Positions 1 through 6,809 of a stretch of DNA of 9,243 nucleotides are shown here, piece after piece; the stretch's first letter is position 1; every line of letters begins with the position of its first letter. The position numbers and the translations under genes are program-made. This DNA comes from JBEKYH01 sp049511115 (lineage in GTDB: Bacteria > Planctomycetota > Phycisphaerae > Tepidisphaerales > Tepidisphaeraceae): the NCBI GenBank assembly GCA_049511115.1, contig JBEKYH010000171.1, forward strand, positions 1-9,243. Reading direction: 5' to 3'. The notes under the pieces are model-generated. The model was not told the DNA's origin. It ran no database searches and worked only from the letters and a program-made list of their open reading frames with translations.

Positions 1-1571
1 TGATTTACGGTCTTCGCGACGGAAGGAGTGGGTGCATCATCGCTGCTGGTGGCAGGGGCGGCGCTCACCAGCGAGATGTCATCCACCTCGATCCAATTGC
101 CGGCGTTGGCGTCGGAGATGATGGCGACCTGGCATTTGCCGTTGGTCACCTGGATTTTCGGAATCGAAACGAACGTCCAGGGTTTGATCGCTTTGGCCAG
201 GGAGACCGAAAGGTCAGCGCCGCCGAAGCCCTTGGCGGCCAGGACCGCACTCTTCTGGCCGCCGCTGCTGGCAACGTAGGCGCTGAGCGTGTAGACGCCG
301 TTGGGCAGCGCGATGTTTTGCGACATGGTGCCCTGGTAGGCGTTCTGGTCAAACTGCTCCATGGCGAAATTGCCGGTGTGGGCTTCGCCTTTGCGAGAAT
401 TTCCGTTGGGATCGCCGTCGGTGCGGTTGGTGCTGTTGGTCCAGCCGGCCAGTTGGCTTTGGGCGACGCGGTCGGCTTCAAAACTGGGATTCAGAACGTA
501 ATTGTTGGCGGGGCCGACTTTCCATTCGCCGGTTTTGGCGTCGATGTCCCATTGACTCAGTGAATTAAATACGGGCGTCGTTCCGTTGAAGGAGAGCGGG
601 CACCATTGGTTGAAGCCGATGCCGTTGCCGCCGAAGTCACTCCAGCGGTCGCCGGCGAAGACGACGGTGGTTTGCTTTGTGCCGTTGACGTTGAAGAAAA
701 AGCCGGTCTGGGTGACGTGACTGAAATCGAGGTCGGTGTTGGTCATCACCGATTCGGGACCGTAAGGGCCGAGGATGTTGGTCGCGGAAATGACATAGGT
801 AGGCGAGGCGTTCCAGCCGTGCAAGTTGGATGAGCAGAAATAGTAGCGGTCGTTAAATTTGAACATGCAATTGCCTTCACGGCCTTGCCCGCTGAAGATT
901 TCCGTGGCTGATACGACAGAGAGGAAATCCGCGGATCTTAACGGCGCGACGTAAAGGTGGCTGCGGCCGTTCTTGTTGGAGCAGATGACATAGGCGCTGC
1001 CGTCGTCGTCCTGAAAGACGGTCTGGTCGCCGGTGCCGCCGTTGGCGATGAACGTGAGATTGCTCTGGACGCCGGCGAATTTGAACGGGCCGGTGGGAGT
1101 GTCGCTGGTGGCGAAGTATTCGCCGCTGGCACGCTGGGGGGCGTTTTGCGGGGCGGAGCCTTGGGCGATGAGGACGTACTTTTTGGTCTTGGCGTTAAAG
1201 ACGACGCCGAGGCGGCCGAACCAGCCGCGGCCGGTTTGGTCGGCGCTCAGGGCGTTGCCTTCTGACTTCCAATGGGCGAGGTCGGTCGAGGAATAGCAGG
1301 TGACGGATTTAAATGTGGAGCGGGTGATGCCAGCGGATGGGTTGGCGGCGTAGGGAGCGGCGCCGGCGTAGTCGACGCCGTACCAGTAGTAAACGTCTCC
1401 CACCTTCAGCATGCCGCCGCCCTGGGAGCAGATGAAGTTGCCGGATTGGTCTTTCCAGAAGGTGTCGTTGGTGATGGTGGCGGCGGGGGAAAGCGTGGCG
1501 ACTACCGAGAGGGCGAGGAGTGTAAGGCAGGCGGGGCCTCGCGCGTTTTTTCGATGGGAACTAAAGGTCAT
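1..1571 (-). CDS. Secreted GH43-like glycoside hydrolase (exo-beta-1,3-galactanase type) with C-terminal carbohydrate-binding-type module, partial
   Basis: Translating the minus strand from the ATG at 1571 gives 523 codons with no stop, so the C-terminus lies beyond the window. An in-frame TAA six codons upstream makes this the first possible ATG; the ribosome site is weak. Residues 1-31 look like a signal peptide: basic SHRKNAR, a hydrophobic stretch, then SPAA-T. Residues 32-350 carry a GH43-like five-bladed propeller pattern: QGGGMLKVGDVYYWYG (50-65), YSSTDLAHWK (93-102), GDQTVFQDDDG (181-191), GREGNCMFK (230-238), TQTGFFF (287-293) and GDRW (307-310). These best recall the GH43 galactan 1,3-beta-galactosidase group. 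D182 would be the pKa-modulating Asp, E232 the acid and Q288 the Gln that replaces the usual Asp base in that group. Residues 357-503 (NYVLNPSFEAD to VDDISLV) look like a beta-sandwich carbohydrate-binding module, followed by a Ser/Thr/Asp-rich linker. Substrate is inferred; the enzyme would be exported to cleave plant or algal polysaccharide. Confidence 0.82.
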   Translation of the reverse strand, partial: MTFSSHRKNARGPACLTLLALSVVATLSPAATITNDTFWKDQSGNFICSQGGGMLKVGDVYYWYGVDYAGAAPYAANPSAGITRSTFKSVTCYSSTDLAHWKSEGNALSADQTGRGWFGRLGVVFNAKTKKYVLIAQGSAPQNAPQRASGEYFATSDTPTGPFKFAGVQSNLTFIANGGTGDQTVFQDDDGSAYVICSNKNGRSHLYVAPLRSADFLSVVSATEIFSGQGREGNCMFKFNDRYYFCSSNLHGWNASPTYVISATNILGPYGPESVMTNTDLDFSHVTQTGFFFNVNGTKQTTVVFAGDRWSDFGGNGIGFNQWCPLSFNGTTPVFNSLSQWDIDAKTGEWKVGPANNYVLNPSFEADRVAQSQLAGWTNSTNRTDGDPNGNSRKGEAHTGNFAMEQFDQNAYQGTMSQNIALPNGVYTLSAYVASSGGQKSAVLAAKGFGGADLSVSLAKAIKPWTFVSIPKIQVTNGKCQVAIISDANAGNWIEVDDISLVSAAPATSSDDAPTPSVAKTVN

Positions 1572-1612
1572 GTGTTTATTACCGGGTTACCGTGAGCGTT
1601 GTTGATAATTAC

Positions 1613-1630
1613 GGGTTCTCCGAAGAACCC
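1613..1630. repeat. Perfect 7-bp hairpin at the outer edge of dispersed repeat copy A
   Basis: GGGTTCT (1613-1619) and AGAACCC (1624-1630) are exact reverse complements separated by CCGA; on the minus strand the loop reads TCGG. The right arm is also the first part of the dispersed repeat copy at 1623-1670. It lies in the 5' leader region of the GH43-like gene on the minus strand, about 40 bases before its ATG. No T-tract follows on either strand, so it is not an obvious intrinsic terminator. Confidence 0.5.
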
Positions 1631-1670
1631 TCACCCCGGCCCTCTCCCTGAGTACATGGAGAGGGAGAAA
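1623..1670 (+). repeat. Dispersed palindromic repeat, copy A
   Basis: The copy reads AAGAACCCTCACCCC, GG, then the stem CCCTCTCC (1640-1647), a ten-base loop CTGAGTACAT and GGAGAGGG (1658-1665), ending in AGAAA. Two more copies occur in the opposite orientation at 7537-7585 and 8510-8557. It points toward the sigma-factor gene, whose chosen ATG lies 80 bases downstream. There is no T-run after the stem, so it does not look like an intrinsic terminator. Similar C/G-rich palindromes are, from memory, common in planctomycete and verrucomicrobial intergenic regions. Confidence 0.85.
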
Positions 1671-1750
1671 TGCGGGATACACGCCGCTTTTCACTGGATT
1701 CGTGTCCGTTTTTGAGATTCGGCGGCGTCCTGATTGTGGACGAGGACATA

Positions 1751-3403
1751 ATGACTGACAGCCAATTACTTCGTGAATTTGTTCGGGGCGGCTCGCGGGA
1801 GGCGCTGGAGGAGCTGATCCGGCGGAACCTGGGACTGGTGTATTCGTCGGCGCTGCGGCAGGTGCGCGATCCGCATCTGGCCGAGGATGTCACGCAGGCA
1901 GTGTTCATGGTGCTGATGCAACGGGCCGGGTCGGTCCGCGACGGAATGGCGCTGGGGGGTTGGCTGGTGAGCGTGACGCGATATGCCTCGGTGAGCGCGA
2001 TGAGAAAGCAAGCCAGACGAAATCGGCATGAGGCGGCCGCGGCACGGCCCGAAGCGGTTGCGCTTACGAAGGAAGAGTGGACGGCCATTTCGCCGTATCT
2101 GGACGCGGAACTCAATCGCCTGCCGACGAAGGACCGCGACGCGGTAGTGCTGCGTTTTTTTCAGAGCCGCTCGTTCGCGGAAGTTGGCGCCGAAGTCGGC
2201 CTCACCGCCGAGGCGGCGCGAAAGCGCGTCGAAAGGTCGGTTGCCAAATTGCGCGCCCGGCTCTCGCAGCGCGGGGTGAGCATGTCCATGGCCGCTCTGA
2301 CCGGCGGCGTAGCCGCATTTGGCGTGACCACCGCGCCGAGCCATCTCCAGGCGGCCGTGTTGGCGGCAAGCTCGGCGGGCAATGAATCTACAGGGGCCAT
2401 TTCCATTGCAAAGGGAGTGAAACTTATGATGCAAATAAAGCGAGCGCAATTGGTATCGGCCGCCGTGGCGGCGACATTGGTTCTCGGCGGCGCGGGGGTT
2501 TTACTCATCAACCCGAGTTTAGCGCAACAGGCGCCGCCCCCTCAGGCGGCGGATTCCTCAATCGGGACGGTTGGATCCGTCTCAGCGCCGGCCGACGCGC
2601 CCGCGGGACAGCAACCCGCCATTGCCGACGCGGATGGCGTATTAAAACTGAGCAGCAAGGGGAAATCGGCCGTCACCCTTGACCTAGCCACGCCCAAGTT
2701 TTTAACGCAGCCTCCCAACGCCGTGCTGCCGCCGGGCCTGGTCGCTCAGATGCAGCAGACCAAATCCGCGGGACAACAGCCGACCGCCGATGTGCGGGCA
2801 TGGATGAAAGACAGCCAGGACAAACGCGCCCAGTGGGAGCAGGACAATCACGCTGACGCCATGCTCCAGTTCGGCGGGCGAGTCAACGGAGGCATGGGCC
2901 GGCTTTATGTTCCCGCGCAAGGGGCTCCCGCGAACGGCGGCGGCGTGACGACCGGCACTCTGGTCCTTCCGGCAAACGGCCAACCCGCGCCACCAGCGCC
3001 CGGCGGCGGCAGTCGCATCATTGTCGGAGGGTTGCAACTCATGACTGGCATGACCATGTACCGCGGCGGCAACGCCGCTATCGTGCCCGATGACGAGTGG
3101 GATCATCCCCAGATCGATCAGTTGGGCCTGCTGATCGACGCCCAGGCAAAAGACTTCGCGGCCAAGGTGCAACCCGCCAACACCAACAATAACGCGCTCC
3201 CCCCGCCTGTCGCGCTAAAACAATTTCTGCAATTTCCAGAACCCCTCGCGCTGCCCATCACCGTCGGCTTCAGAACCGCCGAAGGGGCGGTCGGCCTGAT
3301 GCGAATTACGCACCTGGGCCCCGACGCGCCGGGAACCACGCTTGAGATCAAGGAACTGGGATTGGCGACGCCGATGACGCCGGGGGGAAATGGGCCGGGA
3401 TGA
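1751..3403 (+). CDS. ECF-type RNA polymerase sigma factor fused to a membrane-anchored C-terminal region
   Basis: From the ATG at 1751 the product is 550 residues. This start is chosen over the in-frame ATG at 1670 because MTDSQLLREFVRGGSREALEEL is the usual beginning of such sigma factors and GAGGA lies four bases upstream; the extra 27 residues overlap the edge of a repeat. Region 2 spans about 16-90 (LVYSSALRQVRDPHLAEDVTQAVF, then GGWLVSVTRYASVSAMRKQARR) and region 4 about 115-172 (LNRLPTKDRDAVVLRFF, then the helix-turn-helix SFAEVGAEVGLTAEAARKRVERS). A basic stretch (K221, K224, K230, R231) precedes one strong membrane helix at about 232-253, predicting sigma domains inside and the C-terminus outside. 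After a Pro/Ala-rich linker, residues 300-550 match no enzyme I know; LPITVGFRTAEGAVGLMRI (501-519) resembles a motif I associate with planctomycete sigma-factor tails. ECF factors are normally about 200 residues with a separate anti-sigma partner, and none is seen next to this gene. It is divergent from the GH43-like gene. Confidence 0.87.
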   Translation: MTDSQLLREFVRGGSREALEELIRRNLGLVYSSALRQVRDPHLAEDVTQAVFMVLMQRAGSVRDGMALGGWLVSVTRYASVSAMRKQARRNRHEAAAARPEAVALTKEEWTAISPYLDAELNRLPTKDRDAVVLRFFQSRSFAEVGAEVGLTAEAARKRVERSVAKLRARLSQRGVSMSMAALTGGVAAFGVTTAPSHLQAAVLAASSAGNESTGAISIAKGVKLMMQIKRAQLVSAAVAATLVLGGAGVLLINPSLAQQAPPPQAADSSIGTVGSVSAPADAPAGQQPAIADADGVLKLSSKGKSAVTLDLATPKFLTQPPNAVLPPGLVAQMQQTKSAGQQPTADVRAWMKDSQDKRAQWEQDNHADAMLQFGGRVNGGMGRLYVPAQGAPANGGGVTTGTLVLPANGQPAPPAPGGGSRIIVGGLQLMTGMTMYRGGNAAIVPDDEWDHPQIDQLGLLIDAQAKDFAAKVQPANTNNNALPPPVALKQFLQFPEPLALPITVGFRTAEGAVGLMRITHLGPDAPGTTLEIKELGLATPMTPGGNGPG

Positions 3404-3464
3404 TTCCTGGCCGCCTTTTCGGTAGACTCTCTGGTCGCGCAGTAGCCCACAGCAGAGAGATTCG

Positions 3465-3701
3465 ATGAGAACTATTAGCGGCATTATCAACGACGGTTTG
3501 ACGATCGATGAGCCATGCACAATCAGCGGCATCGTTGGAGGTGATATTACAGTCACGAGCCGTGGCGTGCTCACGCTTCTCGGCATGTGCAAGGGGAAGG
3601 TTGTCGTATATCCGGGCGGACAAGCGAGCGTACCCGGCATGGCGAGCGAAGGCATTCACTTCGTTCAAGTGCAGCCGAATGAGTCGGCGGTTAGAAGCTG
3701 A
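3465..3701 (+). CDS. Small beta-solenoid (bactofilin-like repeat) protein, hypothetical
   Basis: The product is 78 residues, and GAGAGA ends four bases before the ATG. The sequence breaks into four short rungs with a repeated hydrophobic-x-Gly-Ile/Met mark: ISGI (4-7), ISGI (20-23), LLGM (38-41) and VPGM (56-59), spaced 16, 18 and 18 residues. Valine and isoleucine alternate with Gly and Thr between the marks (GGDITVTSRGVLTLLG, GKVVVYPGGQASVPG). That is the pattern of a right-handed parallel beta-helix such as bactofilins and related polymer-forming or adhesin-like proteins, though bactofilins usually have more rungs. There is no signal peptide or membrane segment. The gene lies 61 bases after the sigma factor on the same strand, with no visible terminator between them, and is convergent with clpB. 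The function is unknown. Confidence 0.62.
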   Translation: MRTISGIINDGLTIDEPCTISGIVGGDITVTSRGVLTLLGMCKGKVVVYPGGQASVPGMASEGIHFVQVQPNESAVRS

Positions 3702-3718
3702 CAGTCCGCTGACAGTCC
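3697..3718 (+). repeat. 11-bp perfect tandem duplication over a stop codon
   Basis: GCTGACAGTCC occurs twice back to back (3697-3707 and 3708-3718), followed by a further C and GCTG. The TGA in the first unit is the stop of the small solenoid gene. It is probably a replication-slippage duplication and has no evident function. Confidence 0.6.
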
Positions 3719-3802
3719 CGCTGCTGTGGATATCGCTGGTTATGGCTTGAAGGAACAGCGAGCAATACGGCTAAAAGCATCGCATATTTTCGGCTGCAAT
3801 AC

Positions 3803-6436
3803 CTACCGTGACTTTTCATCCACCAATTCCCCTTCCACGACCTCGTGGCCTTTGGAAAACGTGAACTCCTGCTTGGCGGCGTCCGCGTCGACGCGGATGG
3901 TGTCGCCGGAGATGTATTGGCCGTCGAGGATGCGCGATGCCAGCGAATTCTCGATGCGCTGCTGGATCACGCGCTTCAGCGGGCGAGCGCCGTATTGCGG
4001 GTCGTAACCTTCCTCGACGATCAGCTTGCGGGCCTTTTCGGAAATGTCCAGTTTCAGGCCGCGGCCACTGAGGCGCTTGCGCAATTCATCGAGCTGCAAA
4101 TCGACGATCTTGTTGATCTGCTCCTTGGCCAGGGAATGGAAGAGGATGATCTCGTCGATGCGATTGAGAAACTCGGGCCGGAAGTGATCCTTGAGGATCG
4201 CTTTGACCTTGGCCTCGACTTCCCATGACTCGGCCTTCTCCGACGCCAAGCGCTGGATTTCGTGGCTGCCGATGTTGCTGGTCATGACAATGACGGCGTT
4301 CTTGAAACTAACGGTGCGCCCCTGCCCGTCGGTGAGGCGGCCGTCGTCGAGGACTTGCAGCAGCACGTTGAACACATCGCGGTGGGCCTTTTCGATTTCG
4401 TCGAAAAGAATGACGCAATAGGGCTTGCGCCGGACGGTCTCCGTGAGGCGGCCGCCTTCCTCGTAGCCGACATAACCGGGCGGGGCGCCGATGAGCCGGG
4501 CGACGGAGTGCTGCTCCATGAACTCGCTCATGTCGATGCGCACCATGGCGTTGTCATCATCGAAGAGAAATTCGGCGAGCGCTTTGCAAAGCTCGGTCTT
4601 TCCGACGCCGGTGGGGCCAAGGAACATGAATGAGCCGATGGGTCGATGCGGATCGCCCAGGCCGGCGCGGTTGCGGCGCACGGCGTCGGAGACGGCGCGC
4701 ACCGCTTGCTCCTGGCCGATGACGCGGTGAGCGAGGCGCTCCTCCATTTTCATCAGTTTCTGGCGTTCGCCTTCGAGCATGCGCGTGACGGGAACGCCGG
4801 TCCAGCGGCTGACGACGTGGGCGATTTCGTCGGCGGTCACCTCCTCCTTGACCAGGCCGCCGCCGTCCTTGGTGAGATCGCGCAGGCGCTTCTGGGCCTG
4901 CTCGATCTGGCGATTGAGATCGCGCACATCGCCGTTGACGATGCGGGCGGCGAGCTCCCAATTGCCCTGGCGCTGAGCCTGTTCCAGTTCGACCTGCTTT
5001 TTGTCCAGGGTTTCCTGGAGCTTTTTGATGTCGTTCATCGCCCCCTTCTCGTTTTCCCAGCGGGCGGTGAAGCGGGTGTTCTTTTCCTGAAGCTCGGCGA
5101 GTTCGCGCTCGGCCTTGTCGCGCTGAACGCGCGAGCCGGGGTCTTTCTCGGTGCGCAACGCTTCCAGTTCGATTTGCAATTGCATCACCCGGCGGCGGAT
5201 TTCGTCCAGTTCAGCCGGCATGGAATCGTTCTCGATGCGCAGGCGGCTGGCGGCTTCGTCGACCAGATCGATTGCCTTATCTGGGAGGAAGCGGTCGGTG
5301 ATGTATCGGTCGCTCAGCCGCGCGGCGGCGACGATAGCGCCGTCGGTGATGCGCACGCCGTGATGGGTTTCGTAGCGGCGCTTGAGGCCGCGCAGGATGG
5401 CGATGGTGTCCTCCACGGAGGGCTGGCCGACCATGATAGGCTGAAAGCGGCGTTCCAGCGCGGCGTCTTTTTCGATGTGCTTGTGATATTCATCGAGGGT
5501 CGTCGCGCCGATGGTGTGGATTTCGCCTCGGGCGAGGGCGGGCTTCAATAGGTTGCCGGCGTCCATCGACCCTTCGGCGCGGCCGGCGCCGACGATGGTG
5601 TGAAGCTCGTCGATGAAAAGAATGACCTTGCCGTCGCTTTGCGTGACTTCCTTGATGACGGCCTTGAGGCGATCCTCGAATTCGCCGCGGTATTTCGCGC
5701 CCGCGATGAGGGCCCCCATGTCCAGGGCGACGATGCGCTTGTTTTGCAGAACGGCCGGCACGTCGCCGTTCAACATGCGAATGGCCAGGCCTTCGACGAT
5801 TGCCGTCTTGCCGACGCCGGGTTCGCCGATGAGGACGGGGTTGTTCTTTGTTCGGCGCGAGAGAACCTGCATGGTGCGCCGGATTTCCTCGTCGCGTCCG
5901 ATAACCGGGTCCACCTTGCCCTGCCGGGCCATATCGACGAGGTCGCGGCCGTAGCGCTGGAGCGCCTGATATTTGTCCTCGGGGTTCTGATCGGTGACGC
6001 GCTGGCCGCCGCGGACATCCTTCAATGCCTGCAAGATGGAATTGTGATCGACGCGGTTGGCCGAGAGCGCGCTTTGGGCTTCGGAGCGAACTTGCGTGAG
6101 AGCCAGAAGCAGGTGCTCGGTCGAGACATATTGATCCTTGAGCCGGTCGGCGTCTTTCTTGGCCTGGTTGAGAACGTCATTTAGCGCGCGGCTCATGCCA
6201 AGCTGGGTGCCAGTGGCGCGGGGGAGACGTTCGAGTTCCGCCTGCACCTGATCGCGCAGGCGAGAAAGGTCGGCGCCGATCTTCTGCAGGATCGGGGCAA
6301 CGACGCCTTCCGATTCGGCGAGCAAGGCCGAGAGCAGATGCAGGGGCTGGACTTCGGCGTGGTCGGATTGCTGCGCCGCCTGCTGCGCAGCGGAAACGGC
6401 TTCCTGAGCCTTCAGGGTGAATTGGTCAAAGCGCAT
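3803..6436 (-). CDS. clpB: ATP-dependent chaperone ClpB (Hsp104-family disaggregase)
   Basis: The 877-residue product has the full ClpB layout and usual length. It would act in the cytoplasm as a hexamer that threads aggregated proteins through its pore, working with DnaK/DnaJ/GrpE. The N-terminal Clp repeat domain is about 1-145. AAA+ ring 1 has Walker A GEPGVGKT (204-211), Walker B ILFIDE (272-277), the pore loop KYRGEFE with Y249, and arginine fingers R329/R330. The long M-domain coiled coil, about 400-525, marks ClpB rather than ClpA or ClpC. AAA+ ring 2 has Walker A GPTGVGKT (607-614), Walker B VILFDE (675-680), the pore loop GYVGYEE with Y655, R759 in FLNRIDE, and sensor-2 GARPLKR (816-822). 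No IGF/L-type ClpP-binding loop is evident, which fits a disaggregase. AGGAG lies six bases before the ATG. The gene stands alone: the upstream membrane-protein gene ends in an intrinsic terminator, and the downstream neighbour is convergent. All key catalytic residues are present. Confidence 0.98.
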   Translation of the reverse strand: MRFDQFTLKAQEAVSAAQQAAQQSDHAEVQPLHLLSALLAESEGVVAPILQKIGADLSRLRDQVQAELERLPRATGTQLGMSRALNDVLNQAKKDADRLKDQYVSTEHLLLALTQVRSEAQSALSANRVDHNSILQALKDVRGGQRVTDQNPEDKYQALQRYGRDLVDMARQGKVDPVIGRDEEIRRTMQVLSRRTKNNPVLIGEPGVGKTAIVEGLAIRMLNGDVPAVLQNKRIVALDMGALIAGAKYRGEFEDRLKAVIKEVTQSDGKVILFIDELHTIVGAGRAEGSMDAGNLLKPALARGEIHTIGATTLDEYHKHIEKDAALERRFQPIMVGQPSVEDTIAILRGLKRRYETHHGVRITDGAIVAAARLSDRYITDRFLPDKAIDLVDEAASRLRIENDSMPAELDEIRRRVMQLQIELEALRTEKDPGSRVQRDKAERELAELQEKNTRFTARWENEKGAMNDIKKLQETLDKKQVELEQAQRQGNWELAARIVNGDVRDLNRQIEQAQKRLRDLTKDGGGLVKEEVTADEIAHVVSRWTGVPVTRMLEGERQKLMKMEERLAHRVIGQEQAVRAVSDAVRRNRAGLGDPHRPIGSFMFLGPTGVGKTELCKALAEFLFDDDNAMVRIDMSEFMEQHSVARLIGAPPGYVGYEEGGRLTETVRRKPYCVILFDEIEKAHRDVFNVLLQVLDDGRLTDGQGRTVSFKNAVIVMTSNIGSHEIQRLASEKAESWEVEAKVKAILKDHFRPEFLNRIDEIILFHSLAKEQINKIVDLQLDELRKRLSGRGLKLDISEKARKLIVEEGYDPQYGARPLKRVIQQRIENSLASRILDGQYISGDTIRVDADAAKQEFTFSKGHEVVEGELVDEKSR

Positions 6437-6442
6437 GGAAAA

Positions 6443-6474
6443 CTCCTGTTCACCGCCCGGTCGCGGTAGCGACC
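6443..6474 (-). promoter_or_regulatory. clpB ribosome binding site with adjacent leader hairpin
   Basis: On the minus strand AGGAG (plus-strand 6443-6447) is six bases from the clpB ATG. Eleven bases further upstream is a perfect 6-bp hairpin, GGTCGC (6459-6464) with GCGACC (6469-6474) and a four-base loop. A stem this close to the ribosome site of a heat-shock gene could influence translation, but it does not occlude the AGGAG itself. No CIRCE element (TTAGCACTC-N9-GAGTGCTAA) and no convincing heat-shock promoter were found. The ribosome site is firm; the regulatory role of the hairpin is speculative. Confidence 0.5.
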
Positions 6475-6475
6475 T

Positions 6476-6620
6476 AGAGGCGCACAGGGCGCGGAGAAAT
6501 ACAAACTAGCGAGGACTGAGTCAGATGTAGGGTGGGCATCGCCCACCATTCTGCGGCAAGTGGTGGGCAATGCCCACCCTGCTAAAGCCCTTCATCTTCC
6601 TCTGCGAACTCTGCGCCTCT
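6476..6620. repeat. Nested imperfect inverted repeat, possible MITE-like element
   Basis: The outer arms are 6476-6499 (AGAGGCGCACAGGGCGCGGA plus GAAA) and 6597-6620 (TTCC then TCTGCGAACTCTGCGCCTCT); 19 of 24 positions are complementary. They enclose a second, nearly perfect 20-base inverted repeat at 6529-6548 and 6561-6580. The whole 145-bp structure could fold into one long cruciform. No ORF, transposase or obvious target-site duplication is visible. Both arm sequences resemble short motifs I recall as scattered in planctomycete and cyanobacterial genomes, so this may be two repeat families nested by insertion. Confidence 0.55.
6529..6580. repeat. Inner paired palindromes GGTGGGC-N3-GCCCACC
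   Basis: AGGGTGGGCATCGCCCACCA (6529-6548) and TGGTGGGCAATGCCCACCCT (6561-6580) are reverse complements with one mismatch. Each is also a palindrome, GGTGGGC and GCCCACC around a three-base centre. The region can therefore fold either as two small hairpins or as one 20-bp stem with a 12-base loop. It is flanked by GT at 6527-6528 and GC at 6581-6582. Neither fold ends in a T-run. Confidence 0.75.
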
Positions 6621-6730
6621 GCGGTGAGATTGAATTGTCTCTACCTGGTCAAGCAAAGACCGGGCCAGATCAGATGCCAACCAGCGTCTGTTGGAAGTGA
6701 ATAGCAATTAGATATTTATGGCGCGCTGCC

Positions 6731-6762
6731 AAAATAAAAAGCCTCAAGCTGGGCTTGAGGCT
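6731..6762 (-). terminator. Rho-independent terminator for the DUF4203-like gene
   Basis: On the minus strand AGCCTCAAGC, loop CCA, then GCTTGAGGCT form a perfect 10-bp stem (plus-strand 6740-6749 and 6753-6762). TTTTTATTTT follows directly (6740 down to 6731). It lies about 48 bases past the stop codon of the membrane-protein gene ending at 6810 and ends that transcript before clpB. The short outer repeat TGCCAA/TTGGCA (6727-6732, 6769-6774) could extend the stem. Confidence 0.92.
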
Positions 6763-6809
6763 GCTGAATTGGCAGGGTGATTCCAGAGTGGCTGTTGGTT
6801 GCGGCAGGG

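Larger units (their letters stand above)
6437..6809. other. 373-bp intergenic region upstream of clpB
   Basis: No credible gene lies here. From clpB outward it holds the clpB ribosome site and leader hairpin, a nested inverted-repeat element (6476-6620), about 110 bases with nothing recognisable, and the intrinsic terminator of the upstream membrane-protein gene. The clpB promoter must lie in this gap, within or beyond the repeat element. On the minus strand CTGACT, 17 bases, then TATTTC (about 6497-6525) is a weak candidate that I would not rely on. Confidence 0.6.

Noticed and set aside
1670..1750. Upstream in-frame ATG extending the sigma factor by 27 residues
   Set aside because: The ATG overlaps the last base of repeat copy A, the extension is unlike other sigma factors, and the ATG at 1751 has its own ribosome site.
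1766..2449. 227-residue open frame on the minus strand
   Set aside because: It lies wholly opposite the sigma-factor domains, whose motifs are unmistakable; its product is Arg/His-rich with no domain, as expected for an antisense frame in G+C-rich DNA.
4646..5551. 301-residue open frame on the plus strand
   Set aside because: It is antisense to the ClpB coiled coil and first AAA+ ring; the open frame comes from codon bias on the other strand.
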